A DNA stretch of 64,000 bases from assembly GCA_963714795.1 (NCBI GenBank), contig CAVQPS010000009.1, positions 744,001 to 808,000 of the forward strand. The letters run 5' to 3'. The position numbers and the translations under genes are program-made. Under the pieces are notes generated by a model. That model worked only from the letters and a program-made list of their open reading frames with translations, was not told the origin of the DNA and did no database searches. This document shows, piece after piece, positions 49,702-57,345 of this stretch (its first letter is position 1; each line of letters starts with the position of its first letter). Source of the stretch: DATIXJ01 sp963714795 (GTDB lineage: Bacteria > Bacteroidota > Ignavibacteria > UBA10030 > SZUA-254).

Positions 49702-50682
49702 ATGAAACGAAGATCATTTCTGAAAGTCGGTTCGATGGCGGGAGTTTCTGCTGTAGCGCTATCGAAGTTGTCGCTTGCGAACACGGAAAAGTTCAATCCG
49801 TCATCATTTCCCATTGTCCTTTCGACATGGGATTTCAAATTGCCGACCAACCAAACGGCATACGAAACACTGCAAAGCGGCGGAACGGCACTTGATGCCG
49901 TGGAGCATGCGATTCGTCTTGTTGAGGAAGACCCGAACACAACCTCGGTGGGCCGCGGCGGTTATCCCGACCGGGATGGACATCTCACGCTCGATGCCTG
50001 CATCATGGATGAAAAGGGAAATGCCGGATCGGTTGTATTTCTCGAACATATCATGCACCCGATATCCGTTGCGAGACGTGTGATGGAAAAAACGCCGCAC
50101 GTCGTTCTTGCGGGAGACGGTGCACTTCAGTTTGCAATCGAGCAGGGATTCAAAAAAGAAGATTTGCTGTCGGACGGTGCAAAAAAAGCATATCACGATT
50201 GGCTAAAGCAAAGCAATTATAATCCTCCGTTGAATGAAAAAAATCACGACACACTCGGACTCATCGTCGTTGATGCTAACGGAAATCTTGCGGGAGGATG
50301 TTCCACGAGCGGTGCAGCGTGGAAAATGCACGGCCGGGTCGGTGATTCGCCGTTGATCGGCGCTGGTTTGTTTGTCGATAATGAAGTCGGTGCTGCAACA
50401 TCGACCGGATTGGGAGAGACAGTAATCAAAATTGCAGGCAGTTTTCTGGTTGTCGAATCGATGCGCAACGGAATCTCGCCGCAAGACGCGTGTGAGCTTG
50501 CGGTTCAACGGCTCATCAAAAAAAATCCACAGTATAAAGACATCGACAATTTTCTTGCCGGATTTATTGCCATCAATAAACAGGGTGACGTCGGCGCTTT
50601 CAGTTATAAAAAAGGATTGCAATACTCGCTTCTGCGCGACGGGGTTAACAAAGTTTACGATGCAGATTATTTAGTGAGGTAA
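49702..50682 (+). CDS. N4-(beta-N-acetylglucosaminyl)-L-asparaginase (glycosylasparaginase)
   Basis: A 326-residue Ntn-hydrolase precursor with a 'KRRSFLKVGSMAG' export signal. The self-cleavage site is 'NHDTLGLIVVD', with Thr184 becoming the N-terminal nucleophile of the beta chain. 'GGCSTSGAAWKMHGRVGDSP' and 'GAATSTGLGE' are substrate-binding blocks of the aspartylglucosaminidase branch. It hydrolyses GlcNAc-Asn to aspartate and the amino sugar. It completes the route when endopeptidases or exoglycosidases leave single GlcNAc-Asn units. A purine-rich ribosome site (AGAGGAAAAA) precedes the start. Confidence 0.94.
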   Translation: MKRRSFLKVGSMAGVSAVALSKLSLANTEKFNPSSFPIVLSTWDFKLPTNQTAYETLQSGGTALDAVEHAIRLVEEDPNTTSVGRGGYPDRDGHLTLDACIMDEKGNAGSVVFLEHIMHPISVARRVMEKTPHVVLAGDGALQFAIEQGFKKEDLLSDGAKKAYHDWLKQSNYNPPLNEKNHDTLGLIVVDANGNLAGGCSTSGAAWKMHGRVGDSPLIGAGLFVDNEVGAATSTGLGETVIKIAGSFLVVESMRNGISPQDACELAVQRLIKKNPQYKDIDNFLAGFIAINKQGDVGAFSYKKGLQYSLLRDGVNKVYDADYLVR

Positions 50683-50692
50683 TCTGTTCATT

Positions 50693-51388
50693 GTGAAACC
50701 GATTCTTCTTGAAATCTCTCTCGATTCGGTCGATTCTGCTGTCGCAGCAGTACGCGGCGGCGCGAAGCGTATTGAATTATGCGATAATCTTTCCGAAGGC
50801 GGAACAACACCGAAATTGAAAACGGTCGAACGTGTTCGACAAAACACCGCAATCGGTTTGTACGTGATGATTCGGCCGCGTGCCGGTGATTTTTGTTATT
50901 CCGATTCTGAATTCGAGATGATGAAGAAGGATGTTGCGGCTGTAAAGAAGCTCGGTGTTGACGGTGCCGTATTCGGTATCTTGAAAAACGATCGTTCTAT
51001 TGATAAAGATCGAATAAAAATGTTGGTTGATCTCGCAAAGCCGATGAGAACGACATTTCACAGGGCATTCGATGAAGCGAGCGATCCGGTCGGGGCTTTG
51101 GAAGATATTATTTCTGCCGGATGCGATCGATTGCTGACGTCCGGTCAAAAGCAAACAGCCGAAGAGGGAATTCCCTTGATTACAATATTAATCAAACAGG
51201 CAAAAGATCGCATCGTTATTATGCCCGGCTGCGGCATCACCATGCAGAACGCAAACACTATTCTTGATAAAACCGGGGCGACCGAAATTCATATCGGAAC
51301 TGCCGCCACATCACACGTTGGTTCTCGTCGTGTTGTCGATGAGCAAAAAGTGAAAACCCTGATGCAAATTATTTCCGGTCATCGGTAA
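50693..51388 (+). CDS. cutC: CutC family protein
   Basis: A 231-residue TIM-barrel protein starting at GTG 50693 with 'EISLDSVDSAVAAVRGGAKR'. The family blocks 'IELCDNLSEGGTTPK', 'VMIRPRAGDFCYS' and 'TFHRAFDEASDP' are all present. CutC was first linked to copper tolerance, but its activity is not established. In glycan-degrading Bacteroidota-type genomes it is often found beside hexosaminidase-type genes, as here. It lies 10 bases after the glycosylasparaginase. Confidence 0.92.
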   Translation: MKPILLEISLDSVDSAVAAVRGGAKRIELCDNLSEGGTTPKLKTVERVRQNTAIGLYVMIRPRAGDFCYSDSEFEMMKKDVAAVKKLGVDGAVFGILKNDRSIDKDRIKMLVDLAKPMRTTFHRAFDEASDPVGALEDIISAGCDRLLTSGQKQTAEEGIPLITILIKQAKDRIVIMPGCGITMQNANTILDKTGATEIHIGTAATSHVGSRRVVDEQKVKTLMQIISGHR

Positions 51389-51434
51389 CGACAAAATTTT
51401 TGTATTTCACTTTCATTTCCAGTACATTTCTTCT

Positions 51435-52325
51435 ATGAATACACTTCATGGTGTTTTTCCGCCGATGATTACGCCGTTCACACAAAGCGGTGATGTGGAT
51501 TTCGATGCGCATATCCGGAACATCGAACGATGGAATAACGTTGATCTCGGAGGATATCTTGTTCTGGGTTCTAACAGCGAAACGCCATATCTGGCCGAAT
51601 CGGAAAAACTCAAGCTTGTCGAATTAACAGTGAAACATACAGCGAAGGGAAGAGTTGTTCTTGCCGGAACAGGATTGGAATCGACGAGGGAAACAATTCG
51701 TCTGACGAACGTTATTGCTGATCTTGGCGTTCACGCTGCACTCGTTTTAACGCCGAATTTTTACGGCTCACAAATGAACGACGAAGCGCTTATTAACCAC
51801 TTTCAAAAAGTTGCAGACGCATCGCGGATTCCGATCTTCATTTACAATGTACCGGCATACACGCATCTCGTAATTTCAATTGATGCCGTGAAAGAATTAA
51901 GCGAACATCCGAATATTTTCGGTATGAAAGACAGTTCCGGTGATGTGCCGCGGCTTGCGGCGTTGAAGAACGTCGTTCCGCCGTCGTTCAATCTTATTGT
52001 CGGCACGGCTTCCGCCTGGTATCCGGCATTGACGCTCGGAATCAAGGCAGGCATCCTTGCGCTCGCGAATTTTGCGGGCCCGCAGTGCGCACAGGTTCAA
52101 CGACTTTTTGAAGAAGGAAAACAGGAAGCTGCCGACGCATTGCATCTCAAACTTGTTCCGGTGAATACTGCCTTTACTTCGACACACGGTATTGCCGGAT
52201 TGAAATATGCCGCTTCGCTGCTCGGCTATGATGGCGGATATGTAAGAAGTCCGCTTCTCGATCTGAACGGAAAAGCACGGAATGATATTAAGCGGTTGGT
52301 TGAAGCGGCGGGATTAGCGTTATAG
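51435..52325 (+). CDS. DapA-superfamily aldolase, HOGA-like (4-hydroxy-2-oxoglutarate aldolase type)
   Basis: A 296-residue pyruvate-dependent aldolase. The Schiff-base lysine is in 'IFGMKDSSGDVPRL' and the tyrosine in 'IYNVPAYTHL'. The N-terminal loop reads GSNSETP, not the GTTGE loop of dihydrodipicolinate synthase. Together with 'TSTHGIAGLKYAASLLGYDGG' this matches what I recall of mammalian HOGA1 better than DapA or sialic acid lyase. It would split a 2-keto acid into pyruvate and an aldehyde. It is the last gene of the co-directional cluster, 46 bases after cutC. Confidence 0.75.
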   Translation: MNTLHGVFPPMITPFTQSGDVDFDAHIRNIERWNNVDLGGYLVLGSNSETPYLAESEKLKLVELTVKHTAKGRVVLAGTGLESTRETIRLTNVIADLGVHAALVLTPNFYGSQMNDEALINHFQKVADASRIPIFIYNVPAYTHLVISIDAVKELSEHPNIFGMKDSSGDVPRLAALKNVVPPSFNLIVGTASAWYPALTLGIKAGILALANFAGPQCAQVQRLFEEGKQEAADALHLKLVPVNTAFTSTHGIAGLKYAASLLGYDGGYVRSPLLDLNGKARNDIKRLVEAAGLAL

Positions 52326-52364
52326 CATACGCTAAAAAAAAATGTATTTTTGTATCAAATGCAG

Positions 52365-52554
52365 AGGAAAATTCAGATTGTCCCAAAGGGATCACTTCGT
52401 GACTTCGTCGTTCTTCCGACTCCGTCGGAATCGCTCCTCGCAAAGACGGAGGTATTGGTCCTTGCGAGGATCCCGCTCGAAGAGCGGGAGACGAAGCAAA
52501 CCGACCAACGCGAGCTAATGTGTGAAGGACAATGCAAGACAAAGGGGAGGCGGT
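52365..52554. repeat. TTGCGAGGA-type repeat flank, upstream of GIY-YIG gene
   Basis: Low-complexity inverted words made of GACTTCGTC, TCCGACTCCGTCGGA, CTCCTCGCA and CTTGCGAGGATC. The form CCTCGCAATGACG returns downstream of the nuclease gene. Such repeats are commonly seen around small GIY-YIG genes in bacterial genomes. Confidence 0.6.
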
Positions 52555-52845
52555 ATGGGCAGGCATTACTACGTTTATATTCTCACAAACAAAAACAACA
52601 GTGTTTTGTATGCGGGTATTACGAATAATCTTTCCCGCAGAGCCTATGAACACAAGGAGAAATTGCACGCAGGATTCACAAAGCGATATAATATCACGAA
52701 GCTTGTCTATTACGAAGTATTTGAAGAACCATACTATGCTATCGCGAGAGAAAAGCAGATCAAGGCAGGATCGAGAAAGAAGAAGTTGGCGTTAATTGAT
52801 GGGATGAATCCTTCGTGGGAAGATTTGTACGAGGAACTGGTTTGA
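52555..52845 (+). CDS. GIY-YIG nuclease superfamily protein (UPF0213-like)
   Basis: I take ATG 52555 because the domain starts at once: 'YYVYILTNKNNSVLYAGITN' is the GIY-YIG segment, followed by the arginine in 'NLSRRAYEHK'. Then 'FTKRYNITKLVYYE' and the basic 'REKQIKAGSRKKK'. The 96 residues are a single catalytic domain without a DNA-binding partner. Whether such proteins cut DNA in cells is not settled. Repeats on both sides suggest a small repeat-borne cassette inserted between the aldolase and the thioredoxin-like gene. Confidence 0.9.
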   Translation: MGRHYYVYILTNKNNSVLYAGITNNLSRRAYEHKEKLHAGFTKRYNITKLVYYEVFEEPYYAIAREKQIKAGSRKKKLALIDGMNPSWEDLYEELV

Positions 52846-52884
52846 TGGAATGCCGACAAAGTCAGATTGCTTCGTCCTCGTTTC

Positions 52885-52910
52885 ACTCGTCCTCGCAATG
52901 ACGAATGGCT
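52885..52910. repeat. CCTCGCAATGACG repeat, downstream of GIY-YIG gene
   Basis: This is the common TCATTGCGAGGA-type word in inverse orientation, matching the upstream flank in style. It marks the right border of the cassette. Confidence 0.6.
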
Positions 52911-52997
52911 CGGATTTTTTGCCTGTGTTCAAGAATTTCTTTACTTTGAATGGTTAATATCATGGTTCTTGTAATAAACTAATATTAGGCACTTCTC

Positions 52998-53537
52998 ATG
53001 AAAACAGAACAACTTCACATCGCAGGTACAATGCCCGCGTTTCAAAATCTACGCGGCGTCGATGGAAAAAATTATTCAAACAATGATTTTAAAAGCAACA
53101 TTCTCGTCATCGTTTTTTCATGTAATCATTGTCCGTACGTGCAAGCGTACGAGGACCGTATGATGGCATTTCAGCGGGAATATGTTGCAAAAGGTGTTCA
53201 GCTTGTCGCGATCAATTCCAACGAAATCAAGAACTATCCCGATGACAGTTATGAGAAGATGGTTGAACGCGCTAACATGCGCGGATTCAATTTTGTTTAT
53301 CTTCGTGATGAAGACCAATCGGCGGCGAATGCTTTCGGTGCCACGCACACGCCGCAGTTTTTTGTGTTCGACAGGAACAGATCGCTCCGTTATTCCGGCA
53401 AGATGGATGATAACTGGAAAGAACCGCAATTGGTCAAAGAAAAATACCTTCACGATGCCGTCGATGCACTTCTTGCTGGAAAAGAAGTGAAAGTGCCGGA
53501 AACGTTCTCCATCGGATGTACGATTAAATGGAAATAG
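52998..53537 (+). CDS. Thioredoxin-fold redoxin (AhpC/TSA-Redoxin type)
   Basis: A 179-residue protein without a signal peptide. 'FSCNHCPYVQAYEDRM' carries the CxxC redox pair (Cys-Asn-His-Cys). 'GVQLVAINSNEIKNYPDDSY' and 'GATHTPQFFVFD' (the cis-proline loop) complete the thioredoxin fold. It matches the common cytoplasmic 'thioredoxin family protein' group of about 180-200 residues, whose partners are not known. It stands alone between the GIY-YIG cassette and aspartate kinase. Confidence 0.9.
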   Translation: MKTEQLHIAGTMPAFQNLRGVDGKNYSNNDFKSNILVIVFSCNHCPYVQAYEDRMMAFQREYVAKGVQLVAINSNEIKNYPDDSYEKMVERANMRGFNFVYLRDEDQSAANAFGATHTPQFFVFDRNRSLRYSGKMDDNWKEPQLVKEKYLHDAVDALLAGKEVKVPETFSIGCTIKWK

Positions 53538-53633
53538 AGGCGAAAGAATTTTATAGTTCTCGACGATCGTGTCATTTGAACCGCACCTGAAAAATTCTTA
53601 CCATAGAATAGGCTCAACAAAAGAAATGAACGT

Positions 53634-54983
53634 ATGATAGTCATGAAATTCGGCGGAACTTCCGTCGAAGATGCGAATGCGTTGCGAAACGTGTGTCAAA
53701 TAATTGCCGACCGGGCGAACAAACAGCCACTGGTTGTCGTTTCTGCCTGTGCCGGCGTGACGAATGCCTTGCTCCAGATAGCGCATTCTGCCGGCGAAGG
53801 AAATATCGAATTATCAATTGCCGGGATCGAGAAACTCCGATTGCGGTACACTGCAATTGCCGAGGCGTTATTACATTCGCATGTGGAAGAATTAAAGCAG
53901 TTCTTTGCACTGCAATTCGGCAACCTTACCAATCTCATGCGGAGTGTGGCTGTCATTCAGGAAGTGACACCGCGGCTGCTGGATCAGTGCGCCGCGCATG
54001 GCGAAGAATGGTCGGCGTGGTTGCTTACGTTTGCATTGCAAGAACACGGCATCCGAGCACATTTTTGTAACGCTCGCGAAGTCATGATAACGAATGACAC
54101 TTTTACGAAAGCGGAACCGCAATTCGATTTGATCGAATCCCGTGCGAAAGAGAAAATTCTGCCGTTGATCAAAAATGAAGTTATTGTAACGCAGGGATTT
54201 GTCGGTGCGACGCAAAAAGGCGTGACGACTACGCTGGGCAGAGGCGGTTCGGATTATTCAGCGGCAATTTTCGGAGCCGTACTTAACGCGGCAGAAATCC
54301 AGATCTGGACGGATGTGGATGGCATTCTCACCACAGACCCGAATATTCTTTCCGATGCTCGTTTGGTCAAGGAAGTGACATTCGGCGAGGCGGCGGAACT
54401 TGCCTACTTCGGCGCAAAAGTTCTGCATCCGAGCACGATTTTACCGGCGATGAAGAAAAATATTCCCGTGCGGGTACTGAATTCGAAGCGGCCTCACATT
54501 GAGGGAACGCTCATCACCGCTCATTCGAAATTGCAATCCGACCTTCTGGTGAAATCGATTGCCTACAAAAAAAATATCACGGTCATTACGATCCAAAGTA
54601 CGCGGATGTTGATGGCATACGGATTTCTCTCTCGCGTTTTCGAAGTATTCAAACATTATCAAAAAAGTATTGATGTTGTTGCAACATCGGAAGTAGGAGT
54701 CTCGCTTACCATTGATGATCCGTCGAATATTGAAACTATTGTGAAGGAGCTTCAAGAATTTGCCGATGTTACGGTCGAAAAAAATAAAGCAGTGATGTGT
54801 GTCGTCGGAGAAAAAATGAAATCTACCGGCGGTATTGCGGGAAAAATATTCATGGCGCTCGGGAAAGCGGGAGTCAACGTAGAACTTATTTCCCACGGCG
54901 GATCCGAAATCAATCTGACATTTGTCATCAATGAATCACAAACTGCCGTTGCCGTTAAAGCATTACATGCGGAATTATTTTAA
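53634..54983 (+). CDS. lysC: Aspartate kinase
   Basis: A monofunctional 449-residue aspartokinase. The N-terminal kinase domain has 'MKFGGTSVEDANALRN', the middle 'TTLGRGGSDYSAAIFGAVL' ATP/substrate block, and 'IWTDVDGILTTDPNI'. Two ACT domains follow at the C-terminus ('DVVATSEVGVSLTIDDP', 'AGVNVELISHGGSEINLTF'), where lysine or threonine feedback is usually sensed. It phosphorylates aspartate at the head of the lysine, methionine and threonine pathways. A second methionine three codons in is the alternative start. Confidence 0.96.
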   Translation: MIVMKFGGTSVEDANALRNVCQIIADRANKQPLVVVSACAGVTNALLQIAHSAGEGNIELSIAGIEKLRLRYTAIAEALLHSHVEELKQFFALQFGNLTNLMRSVAVIQEVTPRLLDQCAAHGEEWSAWLLTFALQEHGIRAHFCNAREVMITNDTFTKAEPQFDLIESRAKEKILPLIKNEVIVTQGFVGATQKGVTTTLGRGGSDYSAAIFGAVLNAAEIQIWTDVDGILTTDPNILSDARLVKEVTFGEAAELAYFGAKVLHPSTILPAMKKNIPVRVLNSKRPHIEGTLITAHSKLQSDLLVKSIAYKKNITVITIQSTRMLMAYGFLSRVFEVFKHYQKSIDVVATSEVGVSLTIDDPSNIETIVKELQEFADVTVEKNKAVMCVVGEKMKSTGGIAGKIFMALGKAGVNVELISHGGSEINLTFVINESQTAVAVKALHAELF

Positions 54984-55103
54984 ACATCGTTTTGTTTCCG
55001 TAATATGAAATCCCGTGACCGCATTTGTATTTCACTAAATCATTTCCGATACTGTGTCGAATTCAATTAAACCCTGATTGCTCGAAAGGAGCCATTTGTC
55101 ATT

Positions 55104-56252
55104 ATGTCGCGTTTCATTTTGCGTTCTTCTATTACCGCTGTTCTCGTTTCGCTAACCTTTTTATGTTCTCCGAGAGGACTTGCTCAACCTCCGCAGGGAG
55201 ATCGCCCGCCGATGCGTCCCGACGATCGGGGTGGATTTGCTGATAAACCGGTCGAAGAAGTAAAGAAAAATATCCAAGTATTAAAAGGTCTTCCCGCGTC
55301 GCAACTGACGTCGGTTATGAATCTTATGGGCGGATCGCTCGGCGTCGAATGTAAATTTTGTCATTATGCGGACGAGTCCGGCATTCATTTTGAAAGTGAT
55401 AGCGTGTTTGCAAAGCGCACGGCGAGAGAAATGATCCGCATGACAAAAGGATTGAACGAACAATTTTTCCACGGCAGACCTCAGGTAACATGCTTTACCT
55501 GTCATCGCGGTTCCACAGATCCTAAATCAGTGGTGCCGCTCCCGCTGGCGGCTCACGAACAGCCGGAAGAAGAACCAAAGGGAGAATCGGCTCTTCCGAA
55601 GACGGAAACTGTTCTGACGCAATATGAACATGCGCTCGGCGGTGCCGATGCGCTCAACAAAATTACGTCGCGGGTTATCAAAGGAACTTCCGTGAACGAA
55701 CGGGGAGAAGTGCCGGTAGAAATTTATCAAAAAGGACCGGATAAATTTACTTCTTCTATGATCATGAGAAACGGATCGGCAAGTACTCGCGGCTTTGATG
55801 GTAAAAAAGGTTGGATGTCCGGTGACCGCGGAACACGCGTTTTATCCGATGCGGAAAGTGTCCGCCTCGAACGTGACGCGCCTCTCTTTCCGTTGGCCCG
55901 GTTGCGCAAACTCGGCGATGCTGCAAAAGTCCGTGGCATTGATACCGTCAATGGAAAGCGGGCATACGTTATTGTCGCACGACCGGACGAGCATACACGG
56001 GAGCGTTACTATATCGACTCAACGACCGGATTACTGCTCCGTCGTGTCGTTCTTACCGAAACAATGTTGGGATTTGTTCCGGAACAGGTCGATTACGACG
56101 ATTACCGTACAGTGGATGGTGTGAAAGTTCCCTTTGTCGCAACCTCGGCGTATATCGAACAGGATGGGACAACCATTCGCCGCATCACATCGATGGAACA
56201 AAATGTTGTTATTGATGATAAGAAATTTTCCGCTCCTGAGGAGAAAAAATAA
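55104..56252 (+). CDS. Di-heme c-type cytochrome fused to a lipoprotein-sorting-like domain
   Basis: A 382-residue exported protein with a strong ribosome site (GAAAGGAG) and signal peptide. Residues about 45-145 carry two heme sites, CKFCH (83-87) and CFTCH (130-134), in a setting ('MNLMGGSLGVECKFCHYAD') like the reaction-centre cytochrome c family, which also occurs in non-phototrophs. Residues about 175-380 ('YEHALGGADALNKITSRVIK', 'GFDGKKGWM') look like the LolA/LolB-type or outer-membrane sorting fold. The electron partner is unknown. No respiratory genes lie nearby. Confidence 0.85.
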   Translation: MSRFILRSSITAVLVSLTFLCSPRGLAQPPQGDRPPMRPDDRGGFADKPVEEVKKNIQVLKGLPASQLTSVMNLMGGSLGVECKFCHYADESGIHFESDSVFAKRTAREMIRMTKGLNEQFFHGRPQVTCFTCHRGSTDPKSVVPLPLAAHEQPEEEPKGESALPKTETVLTQYEHALGGADALNKITSRVIKGTSVNERGEVPVEIYQKGPDKFTSSMIMRNGSASTRGFDGKKGWMSGDRGTRVLSDAESVRLERDAPLFPLARLRKLGDAAKVRGIDTVNGKRAYVIVARPDEHTRERYYIDSTTGLLLRRVVLTETMLGFVPEQVDYDDYRTVDGVKVPFVATSAYIEQDGTTIRRITSMEQNVVIDDKKFSAPEEKK

Positions 56253-56268
56253 TTTTGTAAAAATGGTG

Positions 56269-56290
56269 GTGCCGGAGATTCATCCGGCAT
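56269..56290 (+). terminator. Possible terminator after the cytochrome gene
   Basis: TGCCGGA/TCCGGCA stem with a 6-base loop, 17 bases after the stop. There is no T-run after it, so it may be only a transcript-end structure. From here to 56478 I see nothing else that I can support. Confidence 0.35.
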
Positions 56291-56478
56291 CACTGTTGTA
56301 AATTATCGTTGAAGGTTTTTGGGAAACATTCCTTTATTTTCCTTCCCATTAAATATCCATCGGTTATTGATGGCGTACATCTCTCATTGTCACCATTATC
56401 TTGTTCTTACGCTGAAATCAAGCAACAAATCCGTACTTGCCTTCGTATCACTATATATCTTTCATAACGAATGAGAAT

Positions 56479-57345
56479 ATGATAGAACTTCAGCATGTAA
56501 CAAAACGTTTTAAGAACGGCGTAGTTGCTGTTTCCGATTTTTCGTTGACGATGCAACGCGGTGTTTTGGGCCTTCTTGGTCCAAATGGTGCCGGGAAAAC
56601 GACACTTATGCAGATGATTGCCACTATTACGAAACCGACTTCCGGTATAATTCTCTTTCACGGAGAGGATATTACGCGCCATCCGGATAATCTGCGTCGG
56701 CGTTTAGGATACTTGCCGCAGGATTTTGGTGTGTATGAAAATCTCACGGCACTGGAGTTTCTTTCCTATATCGCAGCGTTAAAGGGCGTGAGTGATCGGC
56801 GAAAAATTCTCGAGCTTCTTGAGTTGGTCAATCTTCACACGGATATGCACCGCCTTGCCGGTTCATTTTCCGGCGGAATGCGCCAACGGCTCGGTATCGC
56901 ACAGGCATTGGTGAACGATCCCGATCTTGTCATCGTCGATGAACCGACTGCCGGTCTCGATCCCGAAGAACGGGTACGCTTTCGCAATATTCTGTCCGAC
57001 ATCGGCGCGGGTAAGCTTGTCATTCTTTCCACGCACATTGTTTCCGATATCGAAGCGGTAGCGACGCACATTGCCGTCATGAATCACGGACAGCTTGTTG
57101 CTTCGGCTGTGCCAGAGCAGTTCTTGCAAATGACACAGGGCAATGTTTGGGAAGCCGTTGTTCCGTCCGAACAATTCGACGCGGTGCGCGCACAATTTAA
57201 AACATCGCGTGCAATACGAAAGCCTGATGGTGTGCATGTCCGCATTGTTCATCATGAAAAACCGGTCGATGGGGCTTTACCCGTCGAACCGGATCTTGAG
57301 GAAGCATTTATTTTTTCCGTACGCTCAAAGAGAATCGATGCGTGA
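56479..57345 (+). CDS. ABC transporter ATP-binding protein
   Basis: Start at ATG 56479 (MIELQHVTKRF), giving 288 residues. Walker A 'GPNGAGKTT' (34-42), the Q-loop 'GYLPQDFGVYENLT', signature 'FSGGMRQR', Walker B 'DLVIVDEPTAGLDPE' and the switch His ('LSTHIVSD') are all intact. The C-terminal extension follows DrrA/CcmA-type exporters. It overlaps the permease gene by 8 bases, so the two are translated together and form a transporter at the inner membrane. The substrate is unknown. Confidence 0.95.
   Translation: MIELQHVTKRFKNGVVAVSDFSLTMQRGVLGLLGPNGAGKTTLMQMIATITKPTSGIILFHGEDITRHPDNLRRRLGYLPQDFGVYENLTALEFLSYIAALKGVSDRRKILELLELVNLHTDMHRLAGSFSGGMRQRLGIAQALVNDPDLVIVDEPTAGLDPEERVRFRNILSDIGAGKLVILSTHIVSDIEAVATHIAVMNHGQLVASAVPEQFLQMTQGNVWEAVVPSEQFDAVRAQFKTSRAIRKPDGVHVRIVHHEKPVDGALPVEPDLEEAFIFSVRSKRIDA

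Noticed and set aside
30105..52325. Classical Sus-type polysaccharide utilisation locus
   Set aside because: No SusC, SusD, hybrid two-component or ECF/anti-sigma pair is found within the cluster.
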